Positions 17,424 through 25,700 of a stretch of DNA of 64,000 nucleotides are shown piece by piece. The notes under the pieces were generated by a model that was given only the letters and a program-made list of their open reading frames with translations, searched no databases and was not told the DNA's origin. This stretch comes from Bog-950 sp044228435 (GTDB lineage: Bacteria > Bacteroidota > Bacteroidia > Chitinophagales > LD1), in the NCBI GenBank assembly GCA_044228435.1, contig JBGAUW010000001.1, positions 62,001 to 126,000 on the forward strand, given 5' to 3'. Each line of letters opens with the position of its first letter. The stretch's first letter is position 1. Position numbers and translations under genes: made by a program.

Positions 17424-17536
17424 AAGTTGTTAAAATAAAATCATGGTTAACACTTTTCAGGGTGTTAACCTTTTAAACAACTGATTATCAATACCTATTT
17501 TTTAGGGTGTTAACCATGATTTTATTTTAACAACTT
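17424..17536. repeat. 113-bp element with perfect 30-bp terminal inverted repeats
   Basis: The 30-bp arms at 17424-17453 and 17507-17536 are exact reverse complements, each ending inward in GGTTAACAC. A third copy of the core (AGGGTGTTAACC) occurs at 17459-17470 and repeats the 12 bases at 17504-17515. The centre has no coding capacity and no clear target-site duplication flanks the element. It could be a MITE-like relic, a structured terminator or a protein-binding array; the sequence does not decide. Confidence 0.85.
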
Positions 17537-18171
17537 CCCTGTGATGATGAGGGCTACATGACTTACTTTGCATAAGCCCGGCTTAGCTTTGCCATGAAAG
17601 CCCCGCTTTTGGGTTTTGTCTTGTGTCTAACGTCTACGGTCTGTCGTCTCTCTTAATTGCCTACTTTTCTGCCTACCTTTTTAGCGGCTAAAATAGCTTG
17701 TAAACAAATTATTATCAGCAGATTAAAGGGATTAGGCACAAGAATAAATTCAAGCTTTTTCTATCTTTTTTATGCCTGCAACTGCCCATTTTTAGGCACA
17801 AAGTGTTACTGTTACATTTTTTTTGTAACAGTTTAGCTTAAAAAACTATTAATCAATTAATTGCAACAAAAACAGTGTGTAACAGTGTAACACTTTTTTG
17901 TCAACCTATTTTAGGACAAGACACATTGCTAAAACGGGTTTAAACTGCTATTATCACCTCGCTTTGGGCTTGTATGCATGAACCATTAAATCAAAGAACA
18001 TTATATCATACAAAGATATGAAATAATGGTTAATTAATTAAATGCCTTATTGCGTAATTTGCAACAATGATGGCATTATAAATGCCATGCTAGTTACAAC
18101 TCCCGACGAAAACTCGGGACAGGCTCGTCGGCCAAGTTCAAGGCTTTGCTACAGACAGAGGACGATTTGGG
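17537..18171. other. Gene-free AT-rich region with several small inverted repeats
   Basis: No supported gene is seen. Structures noted: ACTGTTACA/TGTAACAGT around an eight-T loop (17808-17832); AACCATTA (17981) with TAATGGTT (18024); TGGCATT/AATGCCA (18071-18087); and CCGACGA/TCGTCGG near 18104-18131. A sequence TTTTCTGCCTACCTTTTT occurs here near 17667 and earlier near 17339. The short plus-strand frame at 18042 runs antisense into the lipoprotein gene and is not supported. Confidence 0.6.
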
Positions 18172-18468
18172 TTATTTATCCTCGCACTTATAAAGCAATT
18201 GTTCGTAATAATCCTGAAAGTTCTTTACGGTTTTTTTGTCATCGCACACGTCGAAATTTTTAGAAGATGTGGTTTGGTTACAGGTTAACCCAGTTGATCT
18301 AACAGATGCAAGCAAAGCATCAAATGCAGGTTGCGATGGAAAATCGGAGCTGCAAAGTATATTTGCAGATGGGCCGCAGTCATAGCAAACATTTTTACAA
18401 ACAATACACTTTTTACAACCCGAAAGGCTGAAAGTTATTAAAACAAAAAAGCCAAATATTTTCTTCAT
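18172..18468 (-). CDS. Small cysteine-rich lipoprotein, function unknown
   Basis: This 98-residue protein has a lipoprotein signal (MKKIFGFFVLITFSLSGC, lipobox LSGC), so it should be lipid-anchored in the envelope. The mature part is rich in cysteine (CKKCIVCKNVCYDCG near the N-terminus, plus four more), suggesting disulfides. It is the last gene of a four-gene operon, 10 bp after the T9SS cargo gene. The family is not recognised. Confidence 0.65.
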   Translation of the reverse strand: MKKIFGFFVLITFSLSGCKKCIVCKNVCYDCGPSANILCSSDFPSQPAFDALLASVRSTGLTCNQTTSSKNFDVCDDKKTVKNFQDYYEQLLYKCEDK

Positions 18469-18478
18469 AATTTCTTTT

Positions 18479-19981
18479 TTACTTTCCTACTATAAATTTT
18501 TTGACGTACTTTTTCTGATCCTTGAGTAAGGTAAGAAAATAAGTACCACCTGCATAATCATTTGTTGATATTACATGTATTTGATTTTTATTTAAAACAG
18601 GGATATTGTCCCTTTGATAAATCAATTGCCCCGCTTCATTATGAATCACAAAAGATACATTTGAATTATTTTCGGTTGTATACCAAAGATTAATTAAATC
18701 AGATGCAGGATTCGGGTATAGTTTTACTTCTTCTCCATCTATAGCTAACTGAGATGATAATATACTTGGCAAATTAAGATCATTTTTAAAACTCGCTGAC
18801 AAACAGGGGTCAACGTATTCATAAAAAAAGGAAAAGGCTTCCAGTTTATGGTAGCTACAATTAAACAGCTCTAATTGTATTGTAAATACGCCCTGGCTAA
18901 TATCTGTATAAATATCTTCACCGCTAGTGTATACTTGGTAAATTTCATTTATATGGCCCATTAGATCAAACACCTTGTCCCCCCATCGGTTGAATATTCT
19001 TACCCTATAATAGGAAAACCCAGTACTGGCAAAACCAGCATTGTTTATTTTCCCATCGCAGGTAAAAAATGCTGCGTTTGGGTAATATATTAGATTAGTA
19101 TCATTAAGAGCATTCTCCGGTACATCTCCGCAGTCGCGTATACGCTCTTCAAATACCCCTCCTAATTCCACATTAAATCCTGGTAATTTTTCAATATATC
19201 CGGCCGATTGAAAAGTTATGTTTTGATTACTTTTCACAGTAACATTACCTACCGGTTGCCAAGTGCAGCCAACATCGTATCCAGCTTTAACAAATTCTTG
19301 CCTAGAAGTATACTTGGGTAAGTGTTCTGTATTTTGATATTGCATAAATTCGCCACAACAGTCGTCCTCAACAATTACATTATCTAAAAAAACGTATCGA
19401 TCACATTCCCCGTTTCGATAAGTACCGAAGACTAAGTATCTATAGGGAACAATACCGTTATAAACAGGAAAATCTATCTCTACCTTGCTCCAGTCTCCAC
19501 TCGAGCCTAATTCTCTTCGGCCCAACAAAAAAATATCCCCACCCGCAAAATTTGTGCAATTAACTGGCGATGGCGGAACCGTTGAAAGAAAGCAGCTAAC
19601 ACCATTTACTGGACTAATATTGAGGGTAGCATTTTCGTCATTGCCTCTTGCCCAAAAAGACAAATGATAAAGGCCAGTGGGTAGCCCACCCGCGCCAAAA
19701 TCATAAAAAATTCCCTCATTTTCAAAAATACCAGCTACAGATAAACCATCGGGCGTATTTGGAGGATCTTGCCCCCAATCAGGAGTAGAAACTCCACCAA
19801 AATGAAAGCCTGACCCAAAATACCCCCAATGTGCAACTTGATCAAATTGGCCCTGTCCATACGTACAAGAAACATTCGGCTTGCAATTTTCAAATGAGCC
19901 GTTAGAAACTAAATTTTGTGAATTAGCCTTATTGCATAAAATAATAGAACCAAGGAATAGTATTTTTATAAATAATCTCAT
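18479..19981 (-). CDS. Secreted protein with T9SS type A C-terminal sorting domain
   Basis: This 500-residue protein has a signal peptide (cleavage after NKANSQ) and an N-terminal NLVSNGSFENCKP region like carbohydrate-binding or DUF642-type modules. The C-terminal ~75 residues (KLYPNPASDLINLWY ... GGTYFLTLLKDQKKYVKKFIVGK end) are a type A sorting domain for type IX secretion. An internal segment (YYRVRIFNRWGDKVFDL, ~315-331) resembles the CHU_C/type B sorting motif, which normally ends proteins. The ATG overlaps the TAA of the barrel gene (TAATG). A cell-surface or released role, possibly binding, is inferred. Confidence 0.82.
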   Translation of the reverse strand: MRLFIKILFLGSIILCNKANSQNLVSNGSFENCKPNVSCTYGQGQFDQVAHWGYFGSGFHFGGVSTPDWGQDPPNTPDGLSVAGIFENEGIFYDFGAGGLPTGLYHLSFWARGNDENATLNISPVNGVSCFLSTVPPSPVNCTNFAGGDIFLLGRRELGSSGDWSKVEIDFPVYNGIVPYRYLVFGTYRNGECDRYVFLDNVIVEDDCCGEFMQYQNTEHLPKYTSRQEFVKAGYDVGCTWQPVGNVTVKSNQNITFQSAGYIEKLPGFNVELGGVFEERIRDCGDVPENALNDTNLIYYPNAAFFTCDGKINNAGFASTGFSYYRVRIFNRWGDKVFDLMGHINEIYQVYTSGEDIYTDISQGVFTIQLELFNCSYHKLEAFSFFYEYVDPCLSASFKNDLNLPSILSSQLAIDGEEVKLYPNPASDLINLWYTTENNSNVSFVIHNEAGQLIYQRDNIPVLNKNQIHVISTNDYAGGTYFLTLLKDQKKYVKKFIVGK

Positions 19982-20745
19982 TATTTGTTCTTTTTAATTT
20001 TAATGTTCAATTTAACACCAACCCTTAAATGACTTAAAAAAACAAACTCTCTTCTATTTGTATAGCCAAATTGGAATCCATCAATATCAAAAAATCCAAA
20101 ATCATATGCTATGCAGGGCTGAATGGATATCAATGAACCAATAGAGAAATCATAAGCAATGGTAAAAGGTAAACTAATATTTATCCTTTGGGCTACTTGG
20201 TCTTTTACGCTTTCAGCATTTTCAACTGTTTCATCAACATAATCTGTATTGCCTCGTCTAAATTTAATACTGGTAGTATTTCTAAGCATAAACCAAAAAT
20301 TCAACCCGCTCTGAAATATCCATCCTTTATACTTAATGCCTGGAAGAAGAGAAAAACCTAATTCATGTCTTTTTATTGCATACGAAATATACGTGTTGCC
20401 AGTTGAAGTACCTGCCTGATATACCGCATTCCAATCAATTTTATACTGGATAAATCTGTAGGCAGCAATACCCTCAAATATAAATTGAACTTTGTTTTTA
20501 ATTTTTCCTTCGTAAACAATGTTAGGCCCACCTGAAAATCCAAAGCCCGGATGTTTTTTTGCCTTAATTCCGGAATAGGTTACATTACTGTCTTGCGGAA
20601 ATAGCCAAAACTTACTATTTAAGTTATTTATAGGGAGTGTAACATTAGGAGATAAATTAACACCCACCAATAAACTTTGTGCGGTAGATAAAGTGGTTAT
20701 TAAAAAAAAGCTTGCTATAATTAAGGCCTTTTTCATAAAGTCCAT
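19981..20745 (-). CDS. Outer-membrane beta-barrel protein
   Basis: This 254-residue protein has a signal peptide (KKALIIASFFLITTLSTAQS) followed by alternating amphipathic beta strands ending in HLRVGVKLNIKIKK. That is the pattern of small OmpA/PorT-like barrels of Bacteroidetes. There are no other domains. Translation can begin at the ATG at 20745 (overlapping the preceding stop as TAATG) or at the internal ATG at 20736 just before the signal peptide. It sits between a fibre-like gene and a T9SS cargo gene, suggesting it belongs to an envelope complex. Confidence 0.75.
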   Translation of the reverse strand: MDFMKKALIIASFFLITTLSTAQSLLVGVNLSPNVTLPINNLNSKFWLFPQDSNVTYSGIKAKKHPGFGFSGGPNIVYEGKIKNKVQFIFEGIAAYRFIQYKIDWNAVYQAGTSTGNTYISYAIKRHELGFSLLPGIKYKGWIFQSGLNFWFMLRNTTSIKFRRGNTDYVDETVENAESVKDQVAQRINISLPFTIAYDFSIGSLISIQPCIAYDFGFFDIDGFQFGYTNRREFVFLSHLRVGVKLNIKIKKNK

Positions 20746-22382
20746 TATTTAGACAAGCTATCAACGCGTTTTTTCAATTCTATTATATATAAACTCAATT
20801 CTTCAATCTTTTCTAAAAGTAACGCGTCCATATTAGCAAGGTCAATTCCATTTTTATAAACTTCTTCGGCAGAAGGTATATTAGGCAAATGGTGATTTTT
20901 CTTTACATATTTCTCCAAAGCTGCTATGCTCATTAATTTATAATCCTTGGCAAATACATAATCGCTCCAGTTGGTAGCGTCTGATTTAAGCGCGCATTTA
21001 TAACGTTCGGCTAAAATTCCTTTTTCACATATTAGCATATAGTCAGGGTTCGGTACGGTTACGTTTCCAATCTTTACCCGTCCATCTAAATCTGTAATAC
21101 CTGTAACATGCACGTCTCCTGCAAAAACTACCTTGTCTGCTGCGCCGCCATTGCCGATATCAAAAAGCAATTCGCCGTCAGAGTTTTCTGTAATTATGTG
21201 CCGCGCACTACCGGCGCTGCTGATAAAACGCAGCTGGGCATTATAGCTTACCGTGCTGCTGGTTTCAAATAAATCTAATTTAGTATCGCTTCCGCCTTTT
21301 ACTGCCAGCGCGCTGTTGGTAGCATTTACACCTACACCCAATACACCCTGCACCCAAAGCCGGTGGTTGCTGGTACCACTGTAACCGGGCAATATCATTA
21401 AGGCATCGGTACCCGAGGTGGGGTCATCGGTAATTATGTGCCGGATGTTATTTCCGTCAATCATCCGTATTTGCATATTATAGCCTTCAGAGGCGGTTGC
21501 ATACATATCCAGCTCAGTACCACCGCCTATTCCTTTTAGCGCCAGGGTGCCATAAGGTGGATATATTCCTATACCGGCACCTCCGTTTTCTTTTACAGTA
21601 AATAAAGGTGGGGCCCCCAAGTTTCCTATATTTAACACCGTTTCACTTTCAGCAAGCGGCCGTATATCTACCTGAGCCAACGGTTCATCGTTCATACCCA
21701 TATTAACCACCATTCTCCCTTCACCCGAAACACCTAATGCAACTTTTTCATCTACCTCATTAATAATTGCAAAAGAAATTAAGTTGGGTGCAGTAGAGAG
21801 ACCTAAAAAACCAGCATTTACATGGTCGCTATTGTCGTAGCTCATATCTGAAACAAAAAAGAAAGCATTGCCATCGGCATTAGTAGCTGCAATTTTGGTT
21901 TGTAATAAAACATCGTCACTGTATGCTGCCCATGCCTTATTGCTGGATATGTGTAGCAGCGCCTGTGGGTCGGCAATGCCAATACCTACATTGCCGTTTT
22001 CTTTTACTATAAAGTAAGTATTCTCGCTTACCGTAGGTGGTGAGCCGGGAGTTACAAAAGTGTTGCCTATTCTTAAAAAATCGAAGGCATTCGAGTTATA
22101 TTGCGAAATAGAAACTAAGGTTTCGGAGTAAGTAGCGCCCGAAGAACCTATGCCTACGGTTCCTTCTCCCGTAATGCTCATCCGCGGCTCGTTATTAGTA
22201 TAAAAATTAATAGGCTGGGGTGAAGTGCTATTGGTTGTTTTTAGCTCTAAAGGATAGGCGTTTTTGGTGCCCAGAAACTCCCCAGTGGAGGGAACATTTC
22301 CTTGAAGTTCCCATTGAGCATTTAGAGAAACAACAATGCTTAATAACAGCCAAACCAACGAGATTTTTTTGTGGGACTTCAT
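20745..22382 (-). CDS. Secreted fibre-like protein with GNVGIG repeats and C-terminal coiled coil
   Basis: This 545-residue protein has a signal peptide (ending VVSLNAQ) and repeats built on short glycine motifs (GTVGIG, KENGNVGIGIADP, KENGGAGIGIYPP, GVLGVGVNAT). These are like the stalk modules of the 3587-residue protein in this window. The last ~100 residues (YVFAKDYKLMSIAALEKYV, HHLPNIPSAEEVYKNGIDL, then a heptad-like helix) form the C-terminal region found on many Bacteroidetes fibre-like proteins. It starts the operon; the next two genes overlap by TAATG junctions. Confidence 0.78.
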   Translation of the reverse strand: MKSHKKISLVWLLLSIVVSLNAQWELQGNVPSTGEFLGTKNAYPLELKTTNSTSPQPINFYTNNEPRMSITGEGTVGIGSSGATYSETLVSISQYNSNAFDFLRIGNTFVTPGSPPTVSENTYFIVKENGNVGIGIADPQALLHISSNKAWAAYSDDVLLQTKIAATNADGNAFFFVSDMSYDNSDHVNAGFLGLSTAPNLISFAIINEVDEKVALGVSGEGRMVVNMGMNDEPLAQVDIRPLAESETVLNIGNLGAPPLFTVKENGGAGIGIYPPYGTLALKGIGGGTELDMYATASEGYNMQIRMIDGNNIRHIITDDPTSGTDALMILPGYSGTSNHRLWVQGVLGVGVNATNSALAVKGGSDTKLDLFETSSTVSYNAQLRFISSAGSARHIITENSDGELLFDIGNGGAADKVVFAGDVHVTGITDLDGRVKIGNVTVPNPDYMLICEKGILAERYKCALKSDATNWSDYVFAKDYKLMSIAALEKYVKKNHHLPNIPSAEEVYKNGIDLANMDALLLEKIEELSLYIIELKKRVDSLSK

Positions 22383-22450
22383 GGAAAATATTTTTAGTGA
22401 TTAATAGTGTTTTATGTTATTGCAAAGCTGGAAAAGGTTTTACAATTATC

Positions 22451-22469
22451 TCTCACCGATTCGGTGAGA
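22451..22469. promoter_or_regulatory. 19-bp perfect palindrome upstream of the fibre-like operon
   Basis: TCTCACCGATTCGGTGAGA is a perfect palindrome about a central T, ~70 nt before the ATG at 22382. It lies between the gene and a possible -7 box (TACTTTTGC, 22532-22524 on the minus strand). It may be an operator or a leader hairpin. Confidence 0.55.
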
Positions 22470-22523
22470 TTTAGTTAAAAAAATCATCCCAGTGTTAAGC
22501 ATTTGTTATGCTTTGCTATACAT

Positions 22524-22532
22524 GCAAAAGTA
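22524..22532 (-). promoter_or_regulatory. Possible -7 promoter box for the four-gene envelope operon
   Basis: The minus strand reads TACTTTTGC here, fitting TAnnTTTG. It would give a leader of ~135 nt containing the 22451 palindrome. No good -33 element is seen. Confidence 0.4.
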
Positions 22533-22703
22533 TTGTATGTGAGTTACAGTCGGCTTCGCTTCCAATATTAAAAGTAGAGTAGCGTAACCAACAACGCGCA
22601 TGCGGCTGGCGGACATGCTTAGTGCTGCTGTTTAGGATTGTTGGTGAAGCACTCCGTTTATTAATTAATGGATGCTATAACAATGGCGGTAAGGCGCTAT
22701 TGG
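22533..22703. other. Spacer with no recognised gene
   Basis: This is the remainder of the 394-bp gap between the fibre-like operon and the glucan synthase gene. No coding frame, RNA or repeat is recognised apart from the elements listed separately. Confidence 0.6.
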
Positions 22704-22725
22704 GGCACGAGCGGACGCTCGCGCC
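22704..22725. repeat. REP-like GCACGAGCG inverted repeat
   Basis: GGCACGAGCG (22704-22713) and CGCTCGCGCC (22716-22725) form a 10-bp stem with one mismatch. GGGCACGAGCG also occurs as a half-copy at 17119-17129, right after the subtilase gene, so this looks like an interspersed element. Confidence 0.55.
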
Positions 22726-22739
22726 AGTTCAGACTTTAT

Positions 22740-22780
22740 CTAAAGACTTCCGAAGTTTTAAAAACTTCCGAAGTCTTTAG
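22740..22780. terminator. Terminator hairpin spanning the end of the glucan synthase gene
   Basis: The 20-nt arms at 22740-22759 and 22761-22780 (CTAAAGACTTCCGAAGTTTT and its near reverse complement) differ at one pair. The right arm includes the TAA stop of the gene. Confidence 0.6.
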
Positions 22781-25700
22781 GGATAAAACACTTCCACCTG
22801 TTGCTCGCCAGCGGTATCGCTAAGCGTAATTGCACCGCTGTTTATGCGCTGGCCGTTTAGGGTTATAAAGGCTTCCTTATCATTGTTTACCCTTATGAAC
22901 CTAATGTGATAAATAGTTGTAAGGTAGCGGTATTGAATTTCGTAGTTATTCCAACTGCGAGGCACATGGGGAGCAAACATTAGTTTGCCATCGGCTACTT
23001 TTAAGCCCAACATGTTTTCTAAAATTAACCGGTAGGTCCAGCCGGCAGCGCCGGTATACCAGGTCCAACCGGCTTTGCCATTGTGCGATTGCGAGGCTAC
23101 ATCGGCCGCTATTACATAAGGCTCGCCCCGGTACTGTGCAATTTTTGCGGCTGTGTTGCCGTGGTTAACGGGGTTAATAATATTAAACAGCTCAAAGGCT
23201 TTATCGTTTTCACCGGCCTTTAAAAAGGCCATGACAAGCCAGATGGCTGCATGGGTATACTGCCCGCCGTTTTCACGCACACCAGGCACATAGCCCTTAA
23301 TATAACCCGGCTCGAGGTTCGATTTATCGAAGGGCGGATAGAGCAGTTTAATGAGCTGGTTATCGCGGTCGATTAAGTTCTTATAAGCAGAATCGAGAGC
23401 GATTAAACTACGTTGCTTATCGCCTGCACCGGATATAACCGACCAACTTTGCGAAATAGAATCAATTCTGCACTCGGTATTTACCGAAGACCCGAGCGGG
23501 CTTCCATCATCAAAATAGGCGCGCTTATACCATTCGCCATCCCAGGCATTTTCATCAATATTTTTTTTCAGTTTTTCGCACTCGGCAATACACTGTGCTG
23601 CAAAATCTTCATCGTTATGCTGTTTTGCCACCGCTGCAAACTTTTGCATTACATCGTATAGAAAAAATGCTAACCACACACTCTCGCCTTTGCCGCGCTT
23701 ACCCACCTGGTCCATACCGTCGTTCCAATCGCCGGTGCCTATAAGCGGCAAACCGTGTTGCCCATAACGCATACCATGCCTGATGGCATTTACACAATGC
23801 TGATAAAGCGGCGAGGTATAGTAAGATTGCGGATGCAAATTATAATCCGACTCCTCTTCTGCATCTAACTGCCTGCCCTCTATAAAATAAATTTCTTCGT
23901 TTAGTATGCTTACATCGCCGGTATGCTGAATGTAGGTAGCAGTTACATAAGGTAGCCATAAAAAATCGTCGGAGCACTTGGTGCGTATACCACGCCCTAC
24001 CGGTGGGTGCCACCAGTGCAGCACATCGCCATCGACAAACTGCTTGGCCGCGCTTAGTAATATTTGCTTGCGGGTTAAAGCCGGGTTTACATGCAGCATG
24101 GCCATACTATCCTGCAGCTGATCGCGGAAACCAAAGGCCCCACCCGATTGATAAAAGCCGGTGCGGGCCCACATGCGGCAGGCCAGAGTTTGATAAACCA
24201 ACCAGCCATTAGCCATAAAGTTGAGCGCGCTATCGGGCGTGGTAACCTGCACCTGCCCTGTAATATTAGCCCAATAAGCCTTTACCTTTTCAAGCGTTTT
24301 TAAGGCTTTATCTTTCCCTTTAAATCTCTTAATCGTCTCTTTAGCTTCGTATTTGTTTTTACCGGCACCCAGTTTAAAAACTACATCGTACTCTTTACCG
24401 GCGTTTAACTGCACCTTAACCTGCATAGCGGCGCAAGGGTCACTGCCTATGTTTTTTCGGCCCGAAAGTTTTTCGCGTAAAAGGCTTTCGGGGTATTGTA
24501 AAGTTTTGTTGCGACCAATAAACTCGGTACGGTTAACGGTTAATGTCTTCTCCGCTTCATCGGTATCGAAAAAAGCTACCCTATCCGGAAACTCGGTGTT
24601 GTAATTGTTTTGAGCCAGCAGCGCACCGGTTTCTAAATCCAGTTCGCTATTCATATACATAGCGTGCTTTTCGCGCAAATCGCCCAACACCCATTCGGCA
24701 TAGCCTGTTACCGTTAAGTTGCGCACCTTATTGGAAAGGTTTCTAATTTTAATAAGATTAAACTTTATAGCATCCTCCGTATCTACGTACACATACATCT
24801 CGGTTTGTATGCCATCTTCTATATGCTCAAAAACCGTATACCCGAAGCCGTGGCGAATAGTGTAGGCAGCATGTTTTTGACTAAGGGCCGTACATGGCGA
24901 CCAATACCAGCCGGTATCTTCATCGCGAATGTAAAAAGCTTCGCCACCAGTATCGCTTACGGGGTCGTTTTGCCAGGGCGTTAAGCGGTGCTCGTGCGAG
25001 TTTTCGCTCCATGTATACCCCTGTCCGTTCTCGGATATGATGGTTCCGAAGTTTTCATTGGCCAACACATTTATCCAGGGCATAGGTGCCGTATGCTGCT
25101 TGGTGGTAGTTATTACATACTCTTTACCATCGGCGCTAAATCCGCCGGTGCCGTTATAGAAAGTTAATTCGCTATCGGCTGTAACCGTTACAGCAGGTAA
25201 AGGGCGGTAACCCGACTTCGCAGCCAGGTAAGGGGCCGTTTTATCATAGTTGCTTTTGCGGTTAATAAAATCGGCAAGGGTGCCCTCGTTAGCTACAATA
25301 TTAATGCGGGCTACGGTTTGAAAGAGAATACGGTCTTCATTCGAAATCTGGTCGGCCGAACGCACAAAAATACCACCCCGTTTTTCGTAGGTGTGCGTAT
25401 TAACCATCTCCAGTATTTTATCCTGCAGTTCCTGCCGGTAACCGCCATGCGTTTCATTACAAATAACCAAATCAACCGGCAGGCCTTTTAAACGCCAATA
25501 ACTATGCGCCTGTATTAACTGCTTAATAAAATCGGTATTGGTTTGGTCTTCAATGCGTGCAAACACAATGGGCAAATCGCCACTGATAGAATAAGGCCAT
25601 AATGCAGATTGGCCTTTGGTGTTGCGTGCGAGTATAGCATTTTCGGCGCGCATGGCAGGGTTAATAAAAATGATAGAGGCAGCCAGCCTTGTATATAGTT

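Noticed and set aside
17424..17536. Integron attC or attI site, suggested by repeated GTTAACC cores
   Set aside because: The core does not fit GTTRRRY, there is no integrase gene nearby, and the arms are too long and too perfect for an attC site.
18042..18263. 73-codon plus-strand frame upstream of the lipoprotein gene
   Set aside because: It overlaps the lipoprotein gene antisense, has unnatural composition and covers palindromic noncoding sequence.
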